64,000 nt of DNA from Gymnothorax reevesii (lineage: Eukaryota; Chordata; Actinopteri; Anguilliformes; Muraenidae): positions 4,291,001 through 4,355,000 of the forward strand of contig CM056574.1 in the NCBI GenBank assembly GCA_029721435.1, read 5' to 3'. The position numbers and the translations under genes were made by a program. The notes under the pieces are model-generated. The model was not told the origin of the DNA. It did not search any database and saw only the letters and a program-made list of their open reading frames with translations. Numbering within the stretch: the first letter of the stretch is position 1; every line of letters starts with the position of its first letter. Positions 11,351-21,835 of this stretch are shown here, piece after piece.

Positions 11351-11839
11351 ACATAAAACATCTGTCATGTTTTTTTGAATGATTCTTGTTGAATGCCAGT
11401 TTCGGGCATGATGTTTGGTTGTAGAGCCATCTTGTGCTGGGTCAATAACAATGTTAAAATCTCCTCCAATGATAAAAAGTGATGAGGGGAAGTCCTGTAA
11501 CGTGAAAAAGTTATGAAAAAACGCTGGGTTATCTGAATTAGAACTTTTGATACTTGATATTGTGATATTTTTATTGTGAATTGTGCCATTGATAATTATA
11601 TATCTTCCTTCCAGATCAGATATGGCATGGTTATTGATTAGAATTATTTATTGATTAGAATTGAGACACTTCTTTGTTTTTTAGTTATATGAGGAAAAAA
11701 ATAACTGTCTTTCATAGCGTGTGATTAAGACGCACGTTTAGCTAGAAGCATGTAAGTCATATTTATACTCATCTAAACGCTACACACAGATAATAGATAT
11801 CTTTCGTAAGTATGGCACCGTTTAAATGCCCATTATGAC

Positions 11840-12235
11840 TGGTCAGCGATTTGATTATTTTGGTTATCATTTGGCACCCTCTGGTGGTATGAATGTAGAA
11901 AAACATGATCTGATGCAATTCGTTGCATCGTTCGTTGTGAAGAAATGGACTAGTGCTCTCTGGAAACTTCTGGCATCTTCCTGCCTGGAGGGAGCAGGAT
12001 TACCCAGGAATCCGATAGATCTTTCCAGAATGTTGCTAGTCTATATAAATGGTGTGATTTTGGTCAGTAGAGAAAGAGTTTTTGTTTTGGCAAAAGAGTT
12101 ATATAATGGCATTAGAGTGTTACTATAGGATTGAACAGTGGATTATTTGTAGAAAATTTCTTTTAATCAGTGAAGAATAAATTTGTTTAAGTTGTCATCG
12201 CTGGTTTTCTTTGTTGTGATTTTCAAGTCGTAACA
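11840..12235 (+). repeat. 5' LTR of old Gmr1-like element A (start approximate)
   Basis: The right end, TCGTAACA at 12228-12235, is followed by three bases and a primer site, exactly as in copies 1 and 3. A TATA-like TATATAAATG lies at about 12043. The left boundary is inferred from the position of a CCCTCTGGTGG block that corresponds to the CACTAGATGGCAG block of the other LTRs; no target duplication could be read. Confidence 0.55.
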
Positions 12236-12238
12236 AAT

Positions 12239-12256
12239 TGGAGGTTCCACCGAGAT
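12239..12256 (+). promoter_or_regulatory. Primer binding site of element A, tRNA-Thr-like
   Basis: TGGAGGTTCCACCGAGAT starts three bases after the LTR. It resembles the complement of a tRNA-Thr 3' end with a few mismatches, and differs from the TGGGGGCTC (proline-type) site of copies 1-3. Element A therefore belongs to a different lineage of the same group. Confidence 0.5.
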
Positions 12257-12880
12257 AAACCATTCATTGGATCAACAATTGGATTCACCAAAGAGTAAAG
12301 CAGAACAATTATTTTAAATCTTGTGACTATTTGAAAAACCAGCAATCATGACTTTTGATGTTGAAAATTAAAAAAAAAACTCCAACCCAGGAATCAAAGA
12401 AGAAGGACTTGCTGCAAATAGCCTCAATCCTTGGATTATCTGATGTGAAATCACTGATGAAGAAACAAGAAATATTCAACATTTTGGTGCAACATTTCAT
12501 CGATGAAGATATCTTTGGGGAAGAAGCAGCAGAATTGATTAAAGATGTGGAAGTGCTGTAACAGAGCTGCAAAGACTTGAATTTCAGCTACGCCAAAAAC
12601 AAAAAGAGCTGGGATAAAGAAGGTTGGAGAAAGAACTGGAAGCAAAAAGGTTGGAGAAGGAGAGAGCACTGGAAGAAAGAAGGTTAGAGAAATAACTAGA
12701 ACGAGAAGAAAAAAGGATGTATTACAAAAGGGAAATTAAGAAAATAGAAGCAGGTACTGTTACAAAATCTTTTGGACTTTCTGATAATTTTGATGTGATT
12801 AAACACATCAGACTTGTTCCTCCCTTCCTAGAAAATGATGTAGACCAATACTTTACCCATTTCGGAAAAATTGCTGAAAA

Positions 12881-13315
12881 TATCATGTTTTGGAGGTATT
12901 GAGAGCTTTGTTGCTCTCGTCCGGGACGATATTGTTTTGCGCCCTATCGGACTTCTGGGCCAGTTGGCATTAATTGGGGGCGTTACCTGGACTCTATTTA
13001 AGCTCCTACTCTGCCTCGCTCTCGTTGCTGGGGTGTTTCTATTGCGCTTTAGCTGGTAAGGCCTCTTGAAAGTGTATTGCCAGGGACTTAGCTGCATAAC
13101 AGGTTTAGTGATAGTGAGCAAGAGAATCTTTGGTTTATTTCCCTTTTCTTTTAGTTTCCTCGAGCTCGCCAGTTTTTCTACCACAGACGGTGTCTGTTCC
13201 TTTGGTCGCGCGAGTCTCATTATTTCAATCTGTTTTTAGTCTCTCAGGACGCTGCGGGTTTTGCCTTTTATTTCTGGCTGCTGCTTTTGGCGTCCAACTT
13301 CCAGCACCCATCACA
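12881..13315 (+). repeat. 5' LTR of chromovirus B
   Basis: 435 bp, ending CCCATCACA. It aligns throughout with the 3' LTR at 20851-21289. The transcription-start region reads GCTGGGGTGT here against GCTAGAGTGT in the 3' LTR. Confidence 0.9.
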
Positions 13316-13317
13316 GT

Positions 13318-13327
13318 ACACTCTAGC
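13318..13327 (+). promoter_or_regulatory. Putative self-priming site of chromovirus B
   Basis: ACACTCTAGC lies two bases after the 5' LTR and only four bases before the gag ATG at 13332, leaving no room for an 18-nt tRNA primer site. It is the exact complement of GCTAGAGTGT at 20997-21006 in the 3' LTR, about 30 bases downstream of a TATTTAAG promoter-like block, where transcription would begin. Confidence 0.6.
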
Positions 13328-13331
13328 CGCC

Positions 13332-14290
13332 ATGGAGATGCCAGCGGTGGCTGAAATTAAGAGGGCTATCGCCAGGGGGTTCGCAAAAGCACTTTCAGTT
13401 TTTGGCAATCAGCGATCTGAACTTGTTGAGAGACTCCACCTGCAAGAGACCGCTCTTCAGAATTAGGAGAGCGCTCTGTTAAGCTTGTCTGAGAGAATTA
13501 AATCTCTAACTACACAAACTTCACAAAAAGTTGCAGAAGCACCATCCGTACAACCTCCCTGAGAACCTAAGTCACAACTACCCCAAAGACATAGTGGCGA
13601 GGCCGGAAAGTGCAAGGATTTTATCGCCCAGAGTGAAATATTTTTTATGGCTCAGACGTCTCGGGTTGCATTTATATTATCCCTGTTGGCTGGCACAGCA
13701 CTAATTGGGTCGGCCCATTAATCAGGTCTAACTCACCGGTCGTAAATTCTGTAGAGGCCCTTGTTAGGGAGATGGTGTCTGTATTCGATCAAGACATTTG
13801 TGGTCAAGATGCAGCACGCATTTAATGCACCTTAGACAGGGCAAACAAAATGCAGCTGAGTTTTCTATTGCTTTTCGTTCTCTGGCCACAGAGACAGGCT
13901 GGCCGGGGGCTCCTCTGATGACCCTATTTAACGATGCCCTTGCGGAGGAGATTAAGGACGTGCTGGCTACTTTAGAACCCTGTTCGACTTTAGACTCCTT
14001 AGTTCGTACTGTGGTGCGAATTGACTACCGCATACGCGAACGCAAAAGGGAGAAGCTAAATAGATCACCGCTGGCTGACATTGGGGCTAAAATTGCTAGT
14101 GGCAAATGTTCACCTCCTATTCCACCCATTAAAGATTCTACTCCGGTTGAGCCCATGCAAGTTGGTGGTTAACTTGACCGTCAGACTAAAAGATCTATTC
14201 GCAGAGGAGTAATCTGCTTTAATTGTAATAAACCGGGTCATATCCGTCCACGTTGTCCTAAGCTTCGCGGAAACGGAAAACCCCTCTAGC
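13332..14290 (+). pseudogene. gag: Gag of chromovirus B
   Basis: Starts MEMPAVAEIKRAIARGF four bases beyond the primer site. A stop appears after about 44 codons, and further stops follow. The best preserved part, 13798-14172, is the capsid-like segment (HLRQGKQNAAEFSIAFRSL, LFNDALAEEIKDVLA, RIDYRIRERKRE) ending in PVEPMQVGG. Just after it comes one CCHC zinc knuckle, CFNCNKPGHIRPRC, at about 14215-14260. Gag would form the particle and bind element RNA. Confidence 0.8.
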
Positions 14291-14300
14291 GATTCAGGGG

Positions 14301-14567
14301 GTGCCAGAGGGGCAGACCCAATTTCCCTTCCGAACATTAATCCCAGTGGAACTTACTGTGGGGAGCAAGACATTTACTATTGAAGCGTTCGTGGACTTCG
14401 GCGCAGTTGATTGTTTCATGGATATTAAGTGGGGCAGGAAGCACTCCGTTCCCACTGTTACGCTTTCACAATCACGCTCTGTAATAACTTTGGACAGTCG
14501 CCCGCTGGGAACAGGAGTTATAACCGAAGTTTCGGAACACACTAAAAATGTTCATTTTCTTTGGTAG
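14301..14567 (+). pseudogene. Protease-like frame of chromovirus B
   Basis: 89-codon frame resembling the retropepsin of sushi elements: LIPVELTVGSKTF, then AFVDFGAVDCFMD where the family has a D-S/T-G active site. Here the central residue is Phe, so catalysis is very unlikely. It lies directly after the zinc knuckle, as expected for a gag-pol junction. Confidence 0.7.
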
Positions 14568-14938
14568 CCACTCAGAGGAGGTTGGATTTTTTTATTATCA
14601 GGTCCTCCACTTTTCCTATAGTTTTTGGCATTCATGGTTGTGGAAACATGAACCTTTTATCAGTTGGGGGAAAGGATTAATCCTATAGTCCACTTGGGTC
14701 CCAAGTGTAACTCTCATTGTAGAATTGATGAGAATGGTTCTTTCGGACGTCAAGCGATGGGGCAGGCTGACGCTGAGAGCGAGTGTGAGGAGGTTATCTC
14801 ACCGTACCCTCCTAGACTAGAAAAAGGGGCAGACAATGGGTTGGAATGGGATCCTTAATTTGACTGGCGACAGCCAGAGTACTATTACCTTTTGGAAAAT
14901 TTTAGCGATTCGGAATCAGTCCCGAAAACCCCGAATGA

Positions 14939-16090
14939 ATGTCGAAAAATCAAGGAAGCTCACGTCGCCCGGATTGGCGTCACCGGGACCCCACCCTGGA
15001 GCCAGGCCTGGGGTTGGGGTTGGTAGGCGAGCGCCTGGTGGTCGGGCCTCTGCTCACGGGCATAGCCCGAACGAGCGACGTGGGCCCGTTTTCCCGTAGG
15101 CCCATCCCCCGCGGGAGGGTTCAGAAGGGGCTGATGCCTTGTGTTTTGGGTGGCAGTCGTGGGCGGGGGCCCCGGCGACCCAATCCTCGGACTCTGAATC
15201 TGGTTCTGGGGACATGGAATGTCACCTCACTGGGGGGAAAGGAGCCTGAGCTTGTGCGGGAGGCCGAGCGATACCGGCTAGAGATAGTCGGGCTCACCTC
15301 CACGCACAGTCTGGGCTCTGGAACCCAACTCCTTGAGAGAGGCTGGACTCTCTTCTACTCTGGAGTTGCCCGTGGTGAGAGGAGGCGGGCTGGTGTGGGT
15401 TTGCTTATAGCCCCCCAGCTTAGCCGTCAGGTGTTGGAGTTTTCCCTGGTGAACGAGAGGGTCGCTGCCCTGCGCCTTCGGGTCGGGGACAGGTGCCTCA
15501 CTGTCATTTCGGCTTATGGGCCGAATGGCAGTGCAGAGTACCCGACCTTCTTGGAGTCCGTAGGAAGCGTACTGGAAAGTGCTCCGACTGGGGACTCCAT
15601 CGTTCTACTGGGGGACTTCAACGCCCACGTGGGTAGGGACAGTGTTACCTGGAGGGGCGTGATTGGGAGGAACGGCCTCCCCGATCTGAACCCGAGTGGT
15701 GCTCTGTTATTGGACTTCTGTGCTAGTCACGGTTTGTCCATAACAAACACCATGTTCAAGCATAAGGGTGTCCATCAGTGCACGTGGCACGAGGACACCC
15801 GAGGTCGGCGGTCAATGATAGACTTTGTGGTCGTGTCATCTGACCTCCGACCGTATGTCTTGGACACTCGGGTGAAGAGAGGGGCAGAGCTGTCCACTGA
15901 TCACCACCTGGTGGTGAGTTGGATCCGCTGGCGGAGGAGGAAGCTGGACAGACTTAGCAGGCCCAAACGTGTTGTGAGGGTTTGTTGGGAACATCTAGCG
16001 GAACCCTCTGTCAGAGGGGTTTTCAACTCTCACCTCCGGGAGAGCTTTGACCAGATCCCAAGGGAGGCTGGAGACATTGAGTCTGAATAG
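14939..16090 (+). pseudogene. Rex3-like endonuclease domain
   Basis: 383-codon frame. After a basic linker come [13 protein letters not shown], the first endonuclease block, [14 protein letters not shown], the metal-binding [24 protein letters not shown] and the catalytic DHHLVVSW, the full set for an APE-like nuclease that nicks target DNA for target-primed reverse transcription. The frame stops at 16088-16090 in GDIESE, where the family continues; TAG here probably derives from a Trp codon. The region 16091-16354 holds more broken codons, so nuclease and RT are separated. Confidence 0.85.
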
Positions 16091-16354
16091 ACCATGTTCT
16101 CCACCTCCATTGTTGACGCGGCTGTTCAGAGCTGTGGCTGTAAGGTTTCCGGTGCCTGTCGTGGCGGCAATCCCCGAACCCGGTAGTGGACACCGGAAGT
16201 AAGGGATGCCGTCAAGCTGAAGAAGGAGTCTTACCGAGCTTGGCTAGCTTGCGGGACGCCTGAGGCAGCTGACCAGTACCGGCAGGCTAAGCGTGCTGCG
16301 GCCCGGGCGGTGGCGGAAGCAAAAACTTGGGTATAGGAAAAGTTCGGGGAGGCC

Positions 16355-18055
16355 ATGGAGGAGGACTATCGGTCGGCCCCGAAGAAATTCTGGCAAACCG
16401 TTCGGCGCCTCAGGAGGGGAAAGCAGTACCCTGCCAACACTGTTTACAGTGGAGGTGGGGAACTGTTGACTTCGACTGGGGATATTGTCGGCCGGTGGAA
16501 GGAATACTTCGAGGACCTCCTCAATCCCGCTGTTCCGCCTTCCGTAGAGGAAGCAGAGGCTGGGGACTCAGAGGCTGACTCATCCATCACTCGGGCTGAA
16601 GTCACTGAGGTAGTTTGGCAGCTCTTCGGTGGCAAGGCACCGGGGGTGGATGAGATCCGCCCTGAGTACCTCAAGTCTCTGGATGTAGTAGGGCTGTCTT
16701 GGTTGACACGCCTCTGCAGCATCGCGTGGCAGTCGGGGACAGTGCCTCTGGATTGGCAGACCGGGGTGGTGGTTCCTCTATTTAAAAAGGGGGACCGGAG
16801 GGTGTGCTCCAACTATAGGGGGATCACACTTCTCAGCCTCCCGGGTAAAGTCTATTCCAGGGTGCTGGAGAGGAGAATCCGGCCGATAATCGAACCTCGG
16901 ATTCAGGAGGAACAATGCGGTTTTCGTCCTGGTTGTGGAACACTGGACCAGCTCTATACCCTCCGTAGGGTGCTTAAGGGTGCATGGGAGTTTGCCCAAC
17001 CTGTTCACATGTGTTTTGTGGACTTGGAGAAGGTATTCGACCGTGTCTCTCGTGGCATTCTGTGGGAGGTGCTTTGGGAGTATGGAGTCCGGGGCCCTCT
17101 ACTAAGGGCCGTGCGGTCTCTGTATGACTGGAGCAGGAGCTTGGTTCGCATTGCCGGCAGTAAGTCAGACCTGTTCCCGGTGCATGTTGGACTCCGGCAG
17201 GGCTGCCCTTTGTCACCGGTTCTGTTCATTATTTTTATGGACAGAATTTCTAGGCGCAGCCAGGGGGCGGAGGGAGTCCGGTTTGGGGACCACAGGATCT
17301 CATCTCTGCTTTTTGCGGATGATGTTGTCCTGTTGGCTCCTTCGAATCAGGACCTTCAGCATGCACTGGGGCGGTTTGCAGCCGAGTGTGAAGCGGCTGG
17401 GATGAGAATCAGCACCTCCAAGTCCGAGGCCATGGTTCTCGACCGGAAAAAGGTGATATGTTCCCTCTGGGTTGGAGGAGAGTTCTTGCCTCAAGTGGAG
17501 GAGTTCAAGTATCTTGGGGTCTTGTTCACGAGTGAGGGAAGGATGGAGCGTGAGATTGACAGACGGATGGGTGCAGCGGCAGCAGTAATGCGGTCGTTGT
17601 ACCGATCTGTCGTGGTGAAGAAGGAGCTGAGCCGAAAGGCAAAGCTCTCGATTTACCAGTCAATCTACGTTCCTACCCTCACCTATGGCCATGAACTCCG
17701 GGTCATGACCGAAAGAACGAGATCTCGGGTACAAGCGGCTGAAATGGGTTTCCTCCGCAGGGTGGCGGGCCGCTCCCTTAGAGATAGGGTGAGGAGCTCT
17801 GTCACCCGGGAGGAGCTCAGAGTAGAGCGTCGAGAGGGGCCAGCTGAGGTGGCTCGGGCATCTTTATCGGATGCCCCCTGGACGCCTTCCTGGGAAGGTG
17901 TTCCGGGCATGCCCCACCGGGAGGAGGCCTCGGGGAAGACCCAGGACACGCTGGAGGGACTGTGTCTCTCGGCTGGCCTGGGAACGCCTCGGGATACCCC
18001 CGGAAGAACTGGAGGAAGTGTCCGGAAAGAGGGAAGTCTGGGCATCCCTACTTAG
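16355..18055 (+). pseudogene. Rex3-like reverse transcriptase
   Basis: 566-codon frame in register with a complete [82 protein letters not shown] and the catalytic LLFADDVVLLA. A thumb region with EFKYLGVLFTSEGRME follows. The last 60 or so codons are out of register: the expected GHLFRMPPGRLPG-type tail appears in the next frame at 17871-18086. One small frameshift near 17850 therefore ruins the C-terminus. RT would copy element RNA at the nicked site. Confidence 0.85.
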
Positions 18056-18124
18056 ACTGCTGCCCCCGCGACCCGGCCCCGGATAAGCGGTTGAAAATGG
18101 ATGGATGGATGGATGGAATCAGTC

Positions 18125-19500
18125 ACGGAGTCATTAGATTCTGAGCAGGGTAAGGAATTTGGGGCCACCCTGAGCTTTGACTTGCCTCCGCATGTTCCCA
18201 GGCGCTGAGGTGTTTAGTAAACAACGAGCATCTACATTACCTCCTCATCGTCCATACGATTGTGAAATCAATCTCTATCCTGGGACAACTCCACCTAGGG
18301 GTTTGCTATATTCGCTATCAGGACCGAAGTGTAGGTCCATGCGAGAATATATTCAGGAGGCTCTCGCTAATGGTTTTATTCGGCTGTCCACGTCTCCTGC
18401 CAGAGCGAGATTTTTTTTCATGGGGAAAAAGGATGGCGGTCTGAGACCCTGTATTGATTATAGGGGTCTAAATTAAATCACCATTAAAAATCGATACCCC
18501 CTTCCGTTAATGAACTCCGCGTTTGAACATCTGCTGGAGTTGTCATTTTTTTACAAAGCTAGATCTTCGTAATGCGTATAATTTGATTCGCATTCGGGAG
18601 GAGGATGAATGGAAAGCGGCTTTTAACACTCATGACGGGTACTACGCATATTTGGTCTTACCGTTCGGGCTTGTTAAAGCCCCCTCGGTGTTCTAGGCAT
18701 TCGTCAATGACGTGCTCCGAGAGTTGTTGAGAAATTCGTCTTCGTTTATCGTTTATAATTATTTTGTTCGTTCTTCAACACTCTCGGAGCACAAACAACA
18801 CGTCAGACGCGTACTTGAAGCCCTGCTCAAAGCCAAACTTTTTGTTAAAGCCGAAAAGTGTGTTTTTCACGACCTAACTATCTCGTTCTTGGGCTTTATT
18901 GTTTCTAAGGGGTCGGTGCGGATGGACCCGGACAAGGTGACTGTAGTCAGGCATTGGCCTACGCCACTGAGTGTTAGAGGTTCAACGCTTTCTGGGCTTT
19001 GCAAATTTTTATAGGAGGTTTATCCATAATTTTAGCACGGTTGCTGCCCCCATTTTTGCGCTCACCAAAAGAATACCTCCTCAGCATTTTTTTGGTCTCC
19101 TGCAGCTGATGCTGCCTTTCAGGAATTAAAAAGACGTTTTAGCTCAGAGCCTATTTTGGTTTTGCCCGATCCCTCCCTCCCATTTGTTGTGGAGGTAGAT
19201 GCTTCGGAGGTGAGCGTGGGTGCTTTTTTGTCCCAGCGCCCTCGTTAGGATAATAAGCTTCACCCACGCATGTACTTCTCCCGGTCTTTGTCCGCCGCTG
19301 AACGCAATTATAGTATTGGGGACCGGGAGTTATTAGCGGTCAAGCTGGCCCTCGAGGAGTGGCGCTACTGGTTGGAGGGAGCTGAGCACCCTTTATGGTT
19401 TGGACCGACTATAAAAACCTCCAATATATTCAGCAAACCAAGGTAAACCAAGGCGTAAACTAAGGTAAACCAAGGCGTAATTCCCGGTAGGCGCGATGGT
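18125..19500 (+). pseudogene. pol: RT-RNase H region of chromovirus B
   Basis: Continues directly after the LINE. RT fingers are visible at 18177-18476 ([43 protein letters not shown]). After that the reading frame is broken many times: the palm survives only in pieces ([17 protein letters not shown], [16 protein letters not shown]). Tether segments are readable at 18712-19014 (HVRRVLEALLKAKLFVKAEK, FLGFIVSKGSVRMDPDKV). RNase H at 19180-19400 keeps [18 protein letters not shown] and a [19 protein letters not shown] block. Non-functional. Confidence 0.75.
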
Positions 19501-20105
19501 CATTGTTCTTTAACCGCTTTGATTTCACGCTCACATATCGCCCGGGCTCTAACAATATGAAGCCTGATGCCCTGTCACGAATGTATGATTGCACTGATCG
19601 CAATCCCACCCAGAGCCTGTTATTCCTTCTGTGCAGATTGTGGCACCCATTCAATGGGAGATTGAGGCGGTAGTTCAGGAGGTGTATGTTCTAGGAATAA
19701 GACTTCCCACCTTCCTCCCTCTGGTCTGCTGCGACCTTTGCCCGTTCCCAGGCTCCCTTGGTCGCATATTGCGCTCGATTTTATTACGGAGCTGCCTGTA
19801 TCTGATGGCAACACTGTCATTTTGGGAGTGGTTGACCATTTTTCTGAAGCGGCTCATTTTGTCGCGCTACCCAAGCTGCCTTCGGTGCGGGAGACAGCGC
19901 ATCTTGTAGTTAACAATGTTTTCTGGTTACATGGGCTTCCGCAGGATGTCTTCTCCGACTGAGGCCCTGAATTCATGGTCAGATTCTGGCAGGCTTTTTG
20001 TAAGCATTTGGGGGCCACAGTGAGTCTCTCCTAGGGGTTTCACCCGGAGACCAACAGGCAGATGGAAGGGACTATTCACAGTCTCTAGAAAACACTCTTC
20101 GATGT
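19500..20105 (+). pseudogene. pol: Integrase of chromovirus B, zinc-binding domain deleted
   Basis: The core is readable at 19738-19962: [37 protein letters not shown] and [12 protein letters not shown], then an FHPETN-like segment. The HHCC zinc-binding domain that should precede the core is missing. Sequence passes from a [14 protein letters not shown] spacer (about 19655) directly to the [12 protein letters not shown] segment (about 19730). With that domain absent and stops present, integration activity is impossible. Confidence 0.7.
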
Positions 20106-20840
20106 TTGGCGGCGGATAATCCCTCGTCGTGGAATCGATTTTTAGCTTTGGCCGAATATTCCCATAACGCTCTGTGTAATTCCTCCACAGGGCTTTGCCC
20201 GTTTGAGGCCCAAGTTGGTTACCAACCCCCTTTATTTCCGGAGACTAAGAACGATTCCGAGATTCCCTCAGTCAACCAGTTCATTCGTCGCTGTCTGTTG
20301 GTTTGGACTAAGGTCCATTCTTCGCTGTTGCTTTCGGGGTGCAAACAAAAATACTTCGCTTGATGGAAGGTGTCATTTGGCCCTGTCTTATCGGGTTGGG
20401 CAGGGAGTTTAGTTGTCTACCTGGGACCTCCCCTTGAAGGTAGAATCCCGAAAACTGGCGCCCCGCAATATTGGCCCGTTCAAAATACTGCAGAAGATCA
20501 ATCCGGTCACGGTCCAGTTGAAGCTCCCGAGATCGTTAAGCATACATCCGTCATTCCACGTCCCTTGGATTAAGCCGGTTAGCACTAGCGTCCTAGCACC
20601 TGCCGACACGCCTCCGCCGCCATCGCGAATGGTGGAGGGGGGGGGGGGGGGGGTTTACACCGTGCGCCGCATTCTGGCTGAGAGGCATGTAGGTTAGGGG
20701 GTCCAGTTCCTTGTGGACTGGAAAGGATATGGGCCCGAGGAGCGCTGCTGGGTCTGTTCGCGGGATATTCTGGACCCCTCACTAATTTCGGAGTTCCGTG
20801 CACGAGGTTCCTTGGGGACTTCTGGAGCTGTCCATTAGAG
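20106..20840 (+). pseudogene. Integrase C-terminus and chromodomain of chromovirus B
   Basis: NPSSWNRFLALAEYSHNAL and CPFEAQVGYQPPLFPE mark the integrase tail. [18 protein letters not shown] and [17 protein letters not shown] mark the linker. The chromodomain follows at about 20655-20800 with [26 protein letters not shown] and [11 protein letters not shown] stop separates its two halves (20695). A run of 17 G at 20637-20653 lies in the linker codons. A chromodomain of this type would bind modified histone tails. Confidence 0.8.
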
Positions 20841-20850
20841 GGGGGGGTCC
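20835..20850 (+). promoter_or_regulatory. Polypurine tract of chromovirus B
   Basis: TTAGAGGGGGGGGTCC lies directly before the 3' LTR TGTCATGG. A purine run in this position primes plus-strand synthesis in LTR elements. Confidence 0.7.
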
Positions 20851-21289
20851 TGTCATGGTTTGGAGGTATTGAGAGCTTTGTTGCTCTCGTCCGGGATGAT
20901 ATCGTTTTGCGCCCTATCGGATTCCTGGGCCAGCTGGCATTAATTGGGTACGTTACCCGGACTCTATTTAAGCTCCTATTCTGCCTCGCTCTCGTTGCTA
21001 GAGTGTCAGTGTTTCTATTGCGCTTTAGCGGGTAAGGTCTCTTGAAAGAGTATTGTCAGGGGCTGAGCTGCATAACAGGTTTAGTGATAATGAGCAAGGA
21101 AAAAGGGTTTATTTCCCTTTTCTTTTGGTTTCCTCGAGCTCACCCGTTTTTCCACCGCGGGCCGTGTCTGGTCCGTTGGTTGCGCGAGTCTCGTTATTTC
21201 GATCAGTTTTTAGTCTTTAAGCATGCTGCGGGTTTTGCCTTTAATTTCTGGCCGCTGCTCTTGGCGTCCAATTTCCAGCACCCATCACA
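20851..21289 (+). repeat. 3' LTR of chromovirus B
   Basis: 439 bp, TGTCATGG..ATCACA. It contains a TATTTAAGCTCC promoter-like block and, downstream, GCTAGAGTGT, the sequence complementary to the putative self-priming site after the 5' LTR. Confidence 0.9.
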
Positions 21290-21835
21290 CAAAATTTGAA
21301 ATGGCTAAAAAAGAGCATTGGACAATGATGTTACAAAGTGTTCTTACTGGTAAAGCTAGGGAAATCTATAACTAGTTCTGTCCAACAGTGTGCTAATTAT
21401 GATTTTGTCAAATCTGTCATTCTGAAGGGTAATGTAATGTGAAAAGAAGACACTGGATGGCAGTATTGACCTTTTTTTTTGTTAAGCCTGGACTGGAGCT
21501 AGGTTTGGACATGTCCTGGGCATGTCTGAGATGGAAAGCCCCTGAGAATTAAAAAACAAAAAGTCTAAAAGGTGGGAGGGGTCTGCAAAAGAGTATATAA
21601 GGAGGAAAATTGAGGGAGTAAAGTAGTAGGAGAAATTGCAAAGAGAAGGATACATTTGACCAGGCCTGTCACTCTGTTCAAGACCTGTGAAGTTTTTTTT
21701 TGTGGATTTTTGCTTGGGTTGGAGCTTTTCCCTGTCCCAGGACATCACCAAGCAACCCAAACAAAGGGACTGTAAATATTTTTTTCTTGTATTTATCAAT
21801 CTTGGTCAGTAGAGTAAATTGTATGTTAGTGTTAG

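Larger units (their letters stand above)
7600..11690 (-). mobile_element. Degenerate L1-type LINE with later insertions
   Basis: Reverse-strand non-LTR retrotransposon in three pieces: endonuclease part at 11351-11690 and 9571-10321, RT at 8846-9570, and C-terminal tail at 7600-8391. It is broken by an L2/CR1-like fragment (10322-11350) and by an old LTR (8392-8845). Motifs include IIGGDFNIVIDP in the endonuclease, NKAPGPDGFPTEFYK, GFIKDRHSSNN and LSLDAEKAFDKVNW in RT, and [11 protein letters not shown] just before the LTR. The YxDD region is absent, lost at the LTR site. Many frameshifts and stops show it is old. Confidence 0.8.
14922..18114 (+). mobile_element. Rex3-like (RTE-type) LINE inside chromovirus B
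   Basis: Non-LTR retrotransposon with an apurinic-type endonuclease followed by RT, ending in a tandem GGAT tail (18096-18114), the usual Rex3 ending. The 10-bp sequence GGAATCAGTC occurs on both sides (14912-14921 and 18115-18124) and is a perfect target duplication. The chromovirus frame continues in register across the insertion. Confidence 0.85.
12881..21289 (+). mobile_element. Tf1/sushi-type chromovirus B, degenerate
   Basis: LTR retrotransposon with 435-bp and 439-bp LTRs. Gag, a protease-like frame, RT-RNase H, integrase and a C-terminal chromodomain follow in the usual Ty3/Gypsy order. The flanks GAAAA (12876-12880) and CAAAA (21290-21294) form a 4-of-5 target duplication in gag of element A. 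The 5' LTR begins TATCATG where the 3' LTR begins TGTCATGG, so its terminus has mutated. Coding regions carry many stops and frameshifts, and a Rex3-like LINE occupies 14922-18114. Chromodomains in this group are thought to steer integration to marked chromatin. Confidence 0.9.

Noticed and set aside
16444..17229. Several reverse-strand frames of 74-122 codons
   Set aside because: Antisense shadows of the GC-rich Rex3-like RT.
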